Positions 1 through 8,283 of a stretch of DNA of 64,000 nt are shown here, piece after piece (position 1 is the stretch's first letter; each line of letters begins with the position of its first letter). Origin of the DNA: DAIOXA01 sp050949165 (lineage in GTDB: Bacteria > Bacillota > Proteinivoracia > UBA4975). The position numbers and the translations under genes are program-made. The notes under the pieces are model-generated. The model saw nothing but the letters and a program-made list of their open reading frames with translations. It did not search any database and was not told where the DNA came from. The stretch covers positions 159,757 through 223,756 of the forward strand of contig JBMNFF010000014.1 in the NCBI GenBank assembly GCA_050949165.1. The letters are read 5' to 3'.

Positions 1-405
1 ATCCAGGCGGTCGGCATCTTTCAGGACGAGGGTTTCCAGCCCCAAATCTTCCTGGTGAGTGTCGTAGGAGTGAAACCTGATGGCCTCTACAATCCGCTCG
101 ACCTCTTCTGGAGCCATTGGCAAGTCCTCCAGGAATTCCCTGGCCAACTCGCTGCCCAAAATTGCGTGGTGAGTTTCATCGGAACGGGGATCCAGCTTGG
201 CTATGTCGTGGAGGAGGGCGGCCATCTCCACGATTTCCAGATTCGCTCCCTCGGCCCTGCCAATCTCCCGGGCCGCAGCCAGGACCCGCAGGGTGTGGCG
301 CCAGCGGAAGCTGGCTGTCCGGCGCCGGCCCATTTCCGGCCGTTCGGTGGACTGCATGTATTCCTTGACAAACTCTGCCGCTGCCCGAAAATATCGATTC
401 ACCAT
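1..405 (-). CDS. HD-domain phosphohydrolase, N-terminal part (runs off window)
   Basis: Partial gene; 135 codons are present and the 3' end lies outside the window. The translation starts MVNRYFRAAAEF after a GGGGGG ribosome site. It shows HD-superfamily metal sites: a histidine in RWRHTLRV, the HD pair in ALLHDIAK, a histidine in AIRFHSY and an aspartate in LKDADRLD. Such proteins hydrolyse phosphate esters or nucleotides in the cytosol using divalent metal. The substrate cannot be told from the sequence. It is divergent from the gerA operon. Confidence 0.85.
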   Translation of the reverse strand, partial: MVNRYFRAAAEFVKEYMQSTERPEMGRRRTASFRWRHTLRVLAAAREIGRAEGANLEIVEMAALLHDIAKLDPRSDETHHAILGSELAREFLEDLPMAPEEVERIVEAIRFHSYDTHQEDLGLETLVLKDADRLD

Positions 406-478
406 GGTGCCCCCCATATAATTCTTTTCCAACCAGAACTAGATTATAGCATATCGAAAGAAATATAGAAGGCCGGCA

Positions 479-509
479 GGAATAGCTCTGCCTTGGTTTT
501 GGCAAAGTA
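479..509 (+). promoter_or_regulatory. possible sigma-G type promoter for the ger operon
   Basis: GGAATA (479-484), an 18-base spacer and CAAAGTA (503-509) resemble the forespore sigma-G pattern (GNATR, 17-18, CATNHTA). Germinant receptors are normally sigma-G genes. The -10 match is imperfect, so this is inference. Confidence 0.35.
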
Positions 510-537
510 ATGTTAGCTAAGGCAGGAGGGTGGCAGC

Positions 538-2109
538 ATGCGCAAGCCCCGCAAACCTCTGAAATTATGGGAAAAGAAAGCTCAAGAGCTGGCTCAGGCC
601 GCCCGGAACGAGCAAGCTGTCTCTTTTACCGGAGATTTTGAAACCAATTGTGGGATGATCGAAGAGGTCATCCGCAACTGCAATGACGTCGGCTCCCGCA
701 CTTTTACCATCCCCTGGGAGGCGCCCCGGAAAGCTCGCCTTTACTATATGGTCGGCCTCACCGACAAGGATATGCTCAATGAAAGCATCCTCGCCCCCCT
801 GACCAGTCCGGCAAAGGTTCGGGCGTACACCAATGTTCCCGATATCATCAGCAGTTTTAAAGTCCAGGAAGTGCAAAAACTCAACCTCGCCATCAACCAT
901 TTATTCGACGACTTGACCCTCCTGGTGGTGGATGGAAGTCCTTCCGCCTGGATTATCGATACCCGTCTCGCTTCCCTGCGCACTGTGGATATGCCCGAAA
1001 CTGAGCCCATTATCCGGGGGCCCCGGGACAGCTTTATCGAAGATCTGGAGACAAATATTTCTCTGATCCGCAAGCGGATTAAGAGTCCCCTCTTGAAGAA
1101 TCACGCCCTCTCCATCGGCAGAATAACCCGAACCAAGATTTCAGTGCTGTATTTAGAGGGAACCGCCGATCCAAAAGTGCTGGAGGAGCTGCATTCCCGC
1201 CTCAAACAAATAGATATAGACGGGGTAATGGATACCGGCCAATTGGAACAGCTAATCGAAGACAACTCCTTCTCTCCCTTTCCCCAAATCTCCAACACCG
1301 AGCGCCCCGACTCTGCCGCCGCCGCCCTTCTGGACGGCCGGGTGGTAATCCTGGCGGACAATACCCCCTTTGCCCTCATCCTCCCCACCGTCCTCACCGA
1401 CATGCTCCAATCCAATGAGGATTACTATCAGCGCTTTCACTTCGCCTCAGCAATACGCTTTCTCCGCTATATTATGTTTGCCCTGGCCCTTCTGGGGCCG
1501 GCTCTCTTCATCGGGATCACCACCTATCACAATGAACTGATTCCCACCGTCCTCCTCTTGCGCATCATAAGCACCAGGGTGGGAATGCCCTTTCCCGCCA
1601 TCCTGGAGGCCTTGCTCATGGAGTTGGCCTTCGAGGCCCTGAGAGAGGCGGGCCTGCGCCTGCCCAGGCCTGCCGGTCAGACCGTTGGCATCGTGGGGGC
1701 TCTGGTCATCGGCCAGGCGGCGGTGCAGGCGGGAATAGTTTCGCCCATTATGGTAATAGTGGTGGCGGGAACGGGCATCGCCTCCTTTACCATTCCCGGC
1801 TTCAGTTTGGCCCTCAGTATCCGCTTGCTCCGCTTTATCTTCATGCTCTTGGCGGCGGTCCTGGGTTTACACGGAGTCAACCTCGGCATCAGCGTCCTCC
1901 TGGTCCATCTGGTCTCTCTGCGCTCCTTCGGCGTTCCTTATCTGACGCCCATGGCGCCCATAACCCCGGCCGACTGGAAGGACCTTGTCGTCCGGGGGCC
2001 AATTTGGTGGCTGACCACCCGCCCCACTTTTATTGCCAAGGACAATGTGCGGCGGCAAGGTTACAGCCATGGGCAAATGCAACCAAAACGAGAGGAAGGT
2101 AATCAATGA
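538..2109 (+). CDS. gerKA: spore germination protein, GerA/GerKA family (A subunit)
   Basis: A 523-residue A subunit of an inner-spore-membrane germinant receptor, which starts spore germination when nutrients bind. The N-terminal ~300 residues are soluble and contain the family pattern with VSFTGDFETN early on. The second half has several membrane segments, the first around residues 309-331, with conserved stretches such as RISTRVGMPFPA. Length is typical of GerAA/GerKA. The start is supported by GCAGGAGGG 7 bases upstream. The stop overlaps the next gene by four bases (ATGA), implying translational coupling. The exact paralogue (GerA, GerB or GerK type) and the germinant are not predictable. 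Confidence 0.93.
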   Translation: MRKPRKPLKLWEKKAQELAQAARNEQAVSFTGDFETNCGMIEEVIRNCNDVGSRTFTIPWEAPRKARLYYMVGLTDKDMLNESILAPLTSPAKVRAYTNVPDIISSFKVQEVQKLNLAINHLFDDLTLLVVDGSPSAWIIDTRLASLRTVDMPETEPIIRGPRDSFIEDLETNISLIRKRIKSPLLKNHALSIGRITRTKISVLYLEGTADPKVLEELHSRLKQIDIDGVMDTGQLEQLIEDNSFSPFPQISNTERPDSAAAALLDGRVVILADNTPFALILPTVLTDMLQSNEDYYQRFHFASAIRFLRYIMFALALLGPALFIGITTYHNELIPTVLLLRIISTRVGMPFPAILEALLMELAFEALREAGLRLPRPAGQTVGIVGALVIGQAAVQAGIVSPIMVIVVAGTGIASFTIPGFSLALSIRLLRFIFMLLAAVLGLHGVNLGISVLLVHLVSLRSFGVPYLTPMAPITPADWKDLVVRGPIWWLTTRPTFIAKDNVRRQGYSHGQMQPKREEGNQ

Positions 2110-3293
2110 AGCGCCTGATCTCAGCACTCTTGATCGCCCTGCTCTTGCTCAGCTCTCCCGGCTGTTGGGACCTGGTTGAGCTCAAGCGGATTGGCTTGGT
2201 CACCATAGTAGGAATCGATTACGATACCCAGGGGGACGGCTTTGAAGTCACAGTCCATATCTTTCAGCCCCTTGCCGGTAACGGCCAGAGTCAGGGAGGA
2301 GGCGATGGCAGCTCCAAGGCGATCCTGGTGGAAACCATTCGCGGCCAGACCATCATGGATGCCTTGCGCAATTTGCGCGGCATCGCCGGCTATCACCTGA
2401 CCTTTCACCATGCCCGCCTGCTTGTCATCGGCGAGGACCTGGCCCGCAAAGGGGTTGCCCCCGTCCTGGATTTCGCCATGCGTACCCGGGAGTTGCGCAT
2501 CAATTCCCTGCTCCTGGTCTGCCAGGGCAGTGCCAAGGATTTCCTGCGCATCCAACTGGAAGTGTCCGACAGCCTGCAGACGAAGCTGGAAGGGCTCCTG
2601 GACGACGCCAGCCTCTGGTCCAAGAGCCAGTCGGTACAGATCTTCCGCTTTATTCAAGAGCTCCTGGACCCCGGCAAACAGCCGGTGGCCACTCGCTTGC
2701 TCAAGCTTTCCCCCGAGCCCGGCAACCCTACCCCGATAATCGACAACGAAGAGAAACCCGCCGAGGAAGTCGCAATCATCGAGGGTCTGGCGGTCTTCAA
2801 TGATGACAAGCTGGTGGATTGGCTCACCGGCACCGAGACCATTGGCTATCGGTATTTGACCGGGGAAGGCGGGGAGATGATCCTGGTGGTACCCTGGCGG
2901 GGGGCAAAGGCCTCCCTGGAAGTCCACTTGAACAGCTGTTCCAAGGATGTATCCTTTTCCCAGGGCATCCCCACCTTTGAAATCACCCTCTATGTCTCCA
3001 TCGACCTGGTGGAATACACCGGCTACTTGGACGTCACCCCAGATGTGGCCGAGGAGTTGAGAAACCTGGCCAGCCAGCAAATCACCGGCATTTTAGAGTC
3101 CACCGTGGAGAAGGCAAAAGCCCTTGGCGTCGATTTCCTCGGCTTTGGGGGCATTGTCAGTCGCCGCAATCCCCGGCAGTGGGCAAAACTCAATACCCAA
3201 TGGCGGGAGGTCTTCCCCGAAATCAAGGCAAAATACGATATCCGCGCCGACATGTTGATGCCGGGTCTATGGTCTGAAGCCATTCCCCGTTAG
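2106..3293 (+). CDS. gerKC: spore germination lipoprotein, Ger(x)C family (C subunit)
   Basis: A 395-residue lipoprotein subunit of the germinant receptor. The first 20 residues form a signal peptide ending in a lipobox (LLSSPGCWD, Cys at residue 20), followed by the family hallmark WDLVELKRIG and GIDYD. It is anchored to the outer face of the inner spore membrane and works with the A and B subunits. The start ATG overlaps the gerA stop. A small membrane gene follows 11 bases after the stop. The B subunit is not next in the operon but lies opposite on the minus strand. Confidence 0.93.
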   Translation: MKRLISALLIALLLLSSPGCWDLVELKRIGLVTIVGIDYDTQGDGFEVTVHIFQPLAGNGQSQGGGDGSSKAILVETIRGQTIMDALRNLRGIAGYHLTFHHARLLVIGEDLARKGVAPVLDFAMRTRELRINSLLLVCQGSAKDFLRIQLEVSDSLQTKLEGLLDDASLWSKSQSVQIFRFIQELLDPGKQPVATRLLKLSPEPGNPTPIIDNEEKPAEEVAIIEGLAVFNDDKLVDWLTGTETIGYRYLTGEGGEMILVVPWRGAKASLEVHLNSCSKDVSFSQGIPTFEITLYVSIDLVEYTGYLDVTPDVAEELRNLASQQITGILESTVEKAKALGVDFLGFGGIVSRRNPRQWAKLNTQWREVFPEIKAKYDIRADMLMPGLWSEAIPR

Positions 3294-3304
3294 GAGCAGA
3301 AGAT

Positions 3305-3544
3305 ATGCAGACTTTCTTGTCGCTGGTGGTGATCAGCCTGTACTTCCTGTGGTTTCGCCTGTACGGCAAGGCCATGATTGCCGCCCAGGAGTGGCCGGAT
3401 CTGGCGGTGAGTTTAGGTTTGGCGGGCCTGTCCCTTTACTATGCCTGGGCGGTGATCTGGGATGTGGCCATCCAATTTCCTACCCACTACTTGACTCAGC
3501 TACTGATGCCCCTGATTCGCCTGGTCTACGGAAACTGGCTTTAA
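3305..3544 (+). CDS. small two-helix membrane protein, possible Ger D-subunit
   Basis: A 79-residue protein, mostly hydrophobic, with two predicted membrane segments (about residues 3-28 and 36-56) and a hydrophobic tail. GGAG sits 8 bases before the ATG, and the gene follows gerC by 11 bases, so it is probably the last gene of the ger operon. Small two-helix D-type proteins are known in some Bacillus ger operons (GerKD, GerUD). This resembles them in size and layout, but I do not recognise sequence identity. Its last 45 bases overlap the 3' end of the opposing gerB gene. Confidence 0.6.
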   Translation: MQTFLSLVVISLYFLWFRLYGKAMIAAQEWPDLAVSLGLAGLSLYYAWAVIWDVAIQFPTHYLTQLLMPLIRLVYGNWL

Positions 3545-4618
3545 TTTGTCCCGCAGCCAACTGATCGCCAAGAGCAGAACAGGGCAGAGCACTTCCCCTG
3601 GCAGGGCCAGAATGGGGAAGGCATAGAAAGTGGAGAAGTGGAATTCGGAATGAGTTGGGTAACGGATATGGGTGGCAAAAAAGAGCACGGCGGCAAAGGG
3701 CAGCCAGAGATTTTCCAGGCGCCGGACCTTGGTGAGCTGGGCGAGGCCCAAGACTACAGCATAAATGGTAATGACCAATTTCATCAGCAGGCCTATGTAC
3801 CATATGCCCAGGAACGCTCCCTCCACCCGGTTGAGGAACTCGCCAAATTCCACCAGGCGAAATAATATCACCACCGGCAAGGTCAGGCGATTGCCCAGTT
3901 CAGGGCCCAAGGCCATCAGCGTCAACCCCGTGCGAATCAGCAAGAGAGCACCCGCCGCCAGGGGCGCCAGCAGGTACAATTTCTCAGCCCCCTTGTCTTC
4001 CCGGACATAGGGCAAGAAAATTGCCGGAACCATTACCTCGCCAAAGGGAAAGACCAAACCGTTGAGGGTTCCCGTCAGCACCCCTCGCCAGTTTATCTTG
4101 AAAAGGGGCTGAAAGACCTGGACACCGATTTCCTTCCACTCCAGCAGGGGCAGGACCAGGATAAGCAGAGCTAAGGGAATCCAGACCAATTCGCACATGC
4201 GGCCGATGGTTTCGACCCCCTTGTAGCACGCATAAACCGCCACCGCGATGAAGGTCAGCTCGAGCACCATTTCCGGGGTGGAGGGAAGCATTATGGTGTG
4301 AGTGAGCAAAACCATGTCCTCTACGATGAAGTTGGAGACCACGGCCATGAGAAAGAGCAGGTAAAGACCCAGGGGATATCCCAACCAGGGTCCCAATATC
4401 TTTATGCCGTACTGAACCATGCTCAGGCCGGGATATCTTCGCTGCAGGCGCAGCCAGACTGCCATGAGCAGGACGCTGATTAAACAACCCAGGAGAGTGG
4501 AAATCCAGGCATCCTTTTCGGCAAAGAGCATCTCGGGCACGAAGACCATGGAGGCGCCGATCATGTAGACAAAGGTTATCAAGGCGAACTGCTTTGGAGA
4601 CAAGACAGGCTTGGGCAA
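3500..4618 (-). CDS. gerKB: spore germination permease, GerAB/GerKB family (B subunit)
   Basis: An endospore germination permease of the APC superfamily with about ten membrane helices, the presumed germinant-binding subunit. The LSPKQFALITFVYMIG start and the conserved PFGE (NGLVFPFGEVMVP) in mid-protein mark the family; length is typical (372 residues). I place the start at TTG 4618, 8 bases after GAGG; a GTG at 4627 would add three residues but sits on the ribosome site. It converges with gerA-gerC and overlaps the small membrane gene tail to tail. B subunits are usually inside the same operon as A and C, so this arrangement is unusual. Confidence 0.9.
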   Translation of the reverse strand: MPKPVLSPKQFALITFVYMIGASMVFVPEMLFAEKDAWISTLLGCLISVLLMAVWLRLQRRYPGLSMVQYGIKILGPWLGYPLGLYLLFLMAVVSNFIVEDMVLLTHTIMLPSTPEMVLELTFIAVAVYACYKGVETIGRMCELVWIPLALLILVLPLLEWKEIGVQVFQPLFKINWRGVLTGTLNGLVFPFGEVMVPAIFLPYVREDKGAEKLYLLAPLAAGALLLIRTGLTLMALGPELGNRLTLPVVILFRLVEFGEFLNRVEGAFLGIWYIGLLMKLVITIYAVVLGLAQLTKVRRLENLWLPFAAVLFFATHIRYPTHSEFHFSTFYAFPILALPGEVLCPVLLLAISWLRDKLKPVSVDQANQGHQ

Positions 4619-4667
4619 GGTAACCACCTCAAGCTTTAGTCTGTCCCTTTTTGCCCGGGATAATAGA

Positions 4668-4689
4668 GAACCGGCCTTAGGGCCGGTTC
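4668..4689 (-). terminator. hairpin downstream of ridA
   Basis: A perfect 9-bp stem GAACCGGCC/GGCCGGTTC with a 4-base loop lies just after the ridA stop. The following tract on the minus strand (TCTATTAT) is only partly T-rich. Confidence 0.55.
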
Positions 4690-4695
4690 ACATTC

Positions 4696-5079
4696 TTATT
4701 TTACCAAGGCTATTGCTTCAACCTCGATGAGGACATCCTTGGGCAGGCGGGCCACTTCCACACAGGCCCGGGCCGGCGGGTTGTCACCAAAGTATGTTCC
4801 GTACACTTCGTTGATCTGACCAAACTGATTCATGTCCTTGATGAAAAGGGTGCACTTTACGCAATTGTCCAGGCTGGTTCCAGCTGCTTCCAGGATGGCC
4901 TTGACGTTATCCATGCACTGCCTGGTCTGAGCCTGAACGTCGCCCTGCACTAAATCTCCGGTATCAGGCTTCAAGGCAATCTGGCCTGAAGTAAAGACCA
5001 GGTCGCCAACTCTTACAGCCTGGGAATAGGGACCAATGGCTGCCGGGGCTTTTTCGGTGCTGATGATGGTTTTATTCAT
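4696..5079 (-). CDS. ridA: RidA family reactive-intermediate deaminase
   Basis: A 127-residue protein of the RidA/YjgF/YER057c family, a cytosolic trimer that hydrolyses 2-aminoacrylate and related enamines released by PLP enzymes. The signature GPYSQAV at the N terminus, the FTSGQIAL block and the C-terminal PPARACVEVARLPKDVLIE region (with the conserved substrate-binding arginine) are present. AAAGGAGG precedes the ATG. It lies directly downstream of tryptophanase in the same direction, which generates exactly this kind of intermediate. Confidence 0.95.
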   Translation of the reverse strand: MNKTIISTEKAPAAIGPYSQAVRVGDLVFTSGQIALKPDTGDLVQGDVQAQTRQCMDNVKAILEAAGTSLDNCVKCTLFIKDMNQFGQINEVYGTYFGDNPPARACVEVARLPKDVLIEVEAIALVK

Positions 5080-5123
5080 GTCTCTTCCTCCTTTTAATAG
5101 TAGACAGGATTCTAAATTGCTAA

Positions 5124-5141
5124 ACCCATATTAGTATGGGT
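5124..5141. repeat. inverted repeat between tnaA and ridA
   Basis: ACCCATA-TTAG-TATGGGT forms a 7-bp dyad in the 75-base gap between the tryptophanase stop and the ridA start. It may be an operator or an mRNA hairpin that lets ridA be expressed differently from tnaA. No T tract follows, so a strong terminator is unlikely. Confidence 0.4.
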
Positions 5142-5154
5142 AAATAGCCCGGGA

Positions 5155-6531
5155 TTAAACCAATTTAAAGGTCGCGGTGAAGTGCCTCAAAATCGGGGGT
5201 TCGTCCACAAAGGCCACTCCCCGGACGCTGTCCCGGCGCTCCTTGATGGCAATCAGGGCGTCGGCAATGACGTCCATATGTTCATTGGTGTAGACCCGGC
5301 GGGGAATGGCCAGGCGCAGCAGGTCCAGCTGGGGATAAAGATTTTCGCCGGTCTCGGGATCCCGCCCGGCCAGGACTCCGCCCACTTCGACGCTGCGAAC
5401 CCCGGCTTCCCGGTACAGCTCGATGCACAGGGCCTGGGCCGGGAACAACTCCTTGGGCAAGTGGGGCAGGAACCTGCGGGCGTCGACAAAGACGGCGTGC
5501 CCCCCCACCGGCTCGACGATGGGAATGCCGGCCTGGCGCAACCTCTCGCCCAGGTACTCCACCTGACCGATGCGGTAGGCAAGGTAGGAGGGGTCCACGA
5601 CTTCCTTGAGACCCAGGGCCATGGCCTCCATATCCCGGCCGGCCAGGCCGCCGTAAGTGGGAAAGCCTTCGAAGACGACGCCCAGGCGGGAAATTTCTTT
5701 GTACAGCATTTGGTCCCGGAGGGCGACAAAGCCGCCGATGTTGACCAGGGCGTCCTTCTTGGCGCTCATGGTGCAGCCGTCGGCATAGCTGAACATCTCC
5801 CGGACGATTTCCGGAATGGACTTTTCGGCATAACCTTCTTCCCGCCGCTGAATGAACCAGGCATTTTCGGCAAAGCGGGCGGCATCGAAGAAGACCCGGA
5901 GCCCGTAGCGGTCGGCAATCTCCCGCACCCCCCGGATATTGGCCATGGACACCGGCTGGCCGCCGCCGCTATTGCAGGTAATGGTGACCAGGATAAAGGC
6001 AACTTGCTCTGGGCCATTGTCCTGGATATAGCTTTCCAGGGCCTGCAAATCAAAATTGCCCTTAAAGGGGTGGTATGTCTGGGTGTCATTGGCGATGGCT
6101 GCGGCAAGGTCCACAGCCCGCCCCTTCTTCAGCTCGATGTGAGCCTTGGTGGTGTCAAAATGCATATTGCCCAGAACGTGCTGCCCCGGCTTTATCATGT
6201 GGTGAAAGAGGATGTTTTCGGCCCCCCGCCCCTGATGGGTGGGGATGACGTATTTAAAGCCCATCAGGTCCTCCACCGTCTGCTGCAGGTGATAAAAATT
6301 GCGGCTGCCGGCATAGGACTCATCCCCTTGCATCAAGCCGCCCCATTGGGTTTCACTCATGGCGGAGGTGCCGCTATCGGTTAAGAGATCGATGTAGACA
6401 GCATGTGAAGGCAAAGCAAAGATATTATAACCGGCCTCTTCCAACAGTCTTTCCCGCTCTTCCCGGGAGATCATGGCGATGGGCTCCACCATCTTGATTC
6501 GCCAGGGCGGGGGCATTCTCTTACCGGACAT
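5155..6531 (-). CDS. tnaA: tryptophanase (PLP-dependent beta-eliminating lyase)
   Basis: A 458-residue fold-type I PLP enzyme that splits L-tryptophan to indole, pyruvate and ammonia. The family also contains tyrosine phenol-lyase, so I compared specificity positions. The sequence has FDTT (Asp, as in TnaA; Thr in the lyase), SVEVGG where the lyase has an arginine (SMERG), and LRHFTA with the TnaA histidine. This favours tryptophanase. The PLP lysine lies in MSAKKDAL and the conserved THQGRGAE and DAARFAENA blocks are present. GGGAGG is 6 bases before the ATG, and a near-consensus promoter lies upstream. No leader peptide or permease gene is visible nearby. Confidence 0.9.
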   Translation of the reverse strand: MSGKRMPPPWRIKMVEPIAMISREERERLLEEAGYNIFALPSHAVYIDLLTDSGTSAMSETQWGGLMQGDESYAGSRNFYHLQQTVEDLMGFKYVIPTHQGRGAENILFHHMIKPGQHVLGNMHFDTTKAHIELKKGRAVDLAAAIANDTQTYHPFKGNFDLQALESYIQDNGPEQVAFILVTITCNSGGGQPVSMANIRGVREIADRYGLRVFFDAARFAENAWFIQRREEGYAEKSIPEIVREMFSYADGCTMSAKKDALVNIGGFVALRDQMLYKEISRLGVVFEGFPTYGGLAGRDMEAMALGLKEVVDPSYLAYRIGQVEYLGERLRQAGIPIVEPVGGHAVFVDARRFLPHLPKELFPAQALCIELYREAGVRSVEVGGVLAGRDPETGENLYPQLDLLRLAIPRRVYTNEHMDVIADALIAIKERRDSVRGVAFVDEPPILRHFTATFKLV

Positions 6532-6564
6532 TCAATAACCTCCCGTACATTGCTTTTCTACACC

Positions 6565-6593
6565 ATTATGCCACAGCAGCCAGATATTCTCAA
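6565..6593 (-). promoter_or_regulatory. sigma-A type promoter for tnaA
   Basis: On the minus strand TTGAGA, a 17-base spacer and CATAAT lie about 35 bases before the tryptophanase start, five of six matches to each consensus hexamer. Confidence 0.6.
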
Positions 6594-6690
6594 CAACTGG
6601 AATTGTTTAACATAAGGGAAAAGCTGCCAGGCCATTAAACAGGCAGGAGCTGGAGAAAATATACTGAGCACTTCCTTGGAGGGATTTAGA

Positions 6691-7401
6691 GTGAACCAGT
6701 ACCTGGTGATCCTGATTCGCGTTTTCATAACCTGGCCCCTGCTGTTTATCACCACCATGCTGATGGGCAAGCGCAATATGGGCCAGTTGCCGGTGTTCGA
6801 CTTTATCATCGTCATTACCGTGGGCTCCATCGCCGCCACCAACTTGGCCGACCCCGCGGTGCCCCACGGGCCGACTCTGATGTCCATCGGGGTAATCGCC
6901 CTGATCCAGATAATCTTTTCCAAATTACAGCTCAAGTCGGCGCCCGTCAGAAACTTTACCAATATTACCCCGACGATAATCATCCAGGACGGCCAATTCC
7001 TCACCCACAATTTGGCCAAAATCCGCTATACCATCGACGATATCCTGCCCCTGCTCCGCATCCAGGGGGTTTTTAACCTGTCGGAGGTGGACTATGCCAT
7101 CATTGAGCCCAACGGCAATCTCAGTGTGCTGAAAAAGGCCAACGCCTCCCCCGTCACCCCGGCTGACCTGAAAATGAACCTGCCCAACAAGGGGCTACCC
7201 CAGCTCCTGGTTGCCGACGGCCTCCTGGTTCCCAACGCCTTTAAGGGAACTGACGTCGACCAGGAATGGCTGGAGCAAGAGATACGTCGTCACGGATTTG
7301 CGAAAATCAGCGAGATCTACCTGGCATCCCTGGAGAAGAGTGGATACCTGTACATCTCGCCTATGCGGGGAAAGGACCCCGGCCGCAGCTTGCACTATTG
7401 A
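6691..7401 (+). CDS. DUF421 (YetF/YcaP-like) membrane protein
   Basis: A 236-residue protein of the DUF421 family common in spore formers. There are three membrane helices in the first ~85 residues, with the conserved LLFITTMLMGKRNMGQL and DFIIVITVGSIAA stretches, then a cytosolic YetF-like domain (residues ~95-200) with RYTIDDILPLLR and the late DQEWLEQEI motif. The start is GTG 6691, seven bases after GGAGGG; an upstream TTG is too close to that site. The biochemical role of the family is not established. It is divergent from tnaA. Confidence 0.85.
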   Translation: MNQYLVILIRVFITWPLLFITTMLMGKRNMGQLPVFDFIIVITVGSIAATNLADPAVPHGPTLMSIGVIALIQIIFSKLQLKSAPVRNFTNITPTIIIQDGQFLTHNLAKIRYTIDDILPLLRIQGVFNLSEVDYAIIEPNGNLSVLKKANASPVTPADLKMNLPNKGLPQLLVADGLLVPNAFKGTDVDQEWLEQEIRRHGFAKISEIYLASLEKSGYLYISPMRGKDPGRSLHY

Positions 7402-7435
7402 GGCAAGCAACTGGCCCATCTGGGCGCAGGCCGAA

Positions 7436-7466
7436 AAGAGTCCCTGGACCTTTACCAGGGACTCTT
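7436..7466. terminator. bidirectional hairpin between convergent genes
   Basis: A perfect 12-bp stem AAGAGTCCCTGG/CCAGGGACTCTT with a 7-base loop lies between the DUF421 gene (+) and the ferredoxin-like gene (-). On the minus strand it runs into TTTT; on the plus strand the T tract is poor, so it mainly serves the minus gene. Confidence 0.65.
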
Positions 7467-7504
7467 CTATGGCAGAGCGGTATTTTTTGAGAACTACCCC
7501 GCCC

Positions 7505-8209
7505 TCAGGATATCTTCCCGTCGATGCCGACGGTGATGTCTCCCAGCTCAACGGCGCGGCCGCTGAGCTCAATGGCTTGGCGCACTATGTGGACCAGGCC
7601 GGAACAGCAGGGCACTTCCATATGGGCTACGGTGACCTTTGGGATGCTGTTGGCAACTATGATTTCGGCCAGTTTGGCGGCATAGCTTTGGATCTGATCC
7701 AGCTTGGGACAGGCTATGGTGACAACCTGCCCCTGCAGGATTTTGCCATGGAAGTTGGGATAGGCAAAGGGAACACAGTCGGCGCAGACCAACAATTCCC
7801 GATCCCTGAAATAGGGGGCTGTGACGGGCACCAGGTGGAGCTGAACCGGCCAGTTGACCAGCTCAGATTCCAGCTCTGCGGTGCTTTGCCGACTGCGCTC
7901 CCGGGCCATGTTCACCGCCCGAGAGCCGGGGCAGCCTCCGGAGCAGGGCTGAGCTTTGCCCCTCAGGGACTGCAAATGTTCCTGCACAGCCAGTTCGTCG
8001 TACGCGTCGGCTTCCCGCTCAATAATGGTGATGGCGCCCAGGGGGCAGTGCCCCAGGCAATCGCCCAAGCCGTCGCAGAGCTTATCTTCCACCAGGCGAG
8101 CAACGCCATCGATGATCTGGATGGCGCCCTCATGACAGGCGGGGACGCAGAGCCCGCAGCCATTGCATTTTTCTTCATCGATCATGACTATTTTTCTGGT
8201 TCGTTTCAT
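7505..8209 (-). CDS. ferredoxin-type iron-sulfur protein (234 aa)
   Basis: The N terminus holds two ferredoxin motifs. The first is a full CNGCGLCVPAC; the second, CDGLGDCLGHCP, has Leu where the second Cys would be, a pattern I associate with this family and compatible with a [3Fe-4S] or otherwise ligated cluster. The C-terminal ~130 residues carry further cysteines (CADC, ACPK, PCCSGL), suggesting another redox or metal site. It is probably a cytosolic electron carrier; no partner enzyme adjoins it. The start ATG 8209 is placed 6 bases after GGAGGG; ATG 8215 touches that site. Confidence 0.8.
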   Translation of the reverse strand: MKRTRKIVMIDEEKCNGCGLCVPACHEGAIQIIDGVARLVEDKLCDGLGDCLGHCPLGAITIIEREADAYDELAVQEHLQSLRGKAQPCSGGCPGSRAVNMARERSRQSTAELESELVNWPVQLHLVPVTAPYFRDRELLVCADCVPFAYPNFHGKILQGQVVTIACPKLDQIQSYAAKLAEIIVANSIPKVTVAHMEVPCCSGLVHIVRQAIELSGRAVELGDITVGIDGKIS

Positions 8210-8283
8210 CCTCATCCCTCCGGTTATTATATCCGCCCAATTATACCCCGGCGGGACAAGGGTGTCTGTGATTTAGGTCAAAG

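Noticed and set aside
5182..6384. A 400-codon plus-strand frame opposite tryptophanase
   Set aside because: Antisense shadow of a well-conserved enzyme, with no ribosome site or family match.
5155..6531. Tyrosine phenol-lyase as the identity of the PLP lyase
   Set aside because: The lyase-specific Arg and Thr positions are Val and Asp here, and the tryptophanase His is present.
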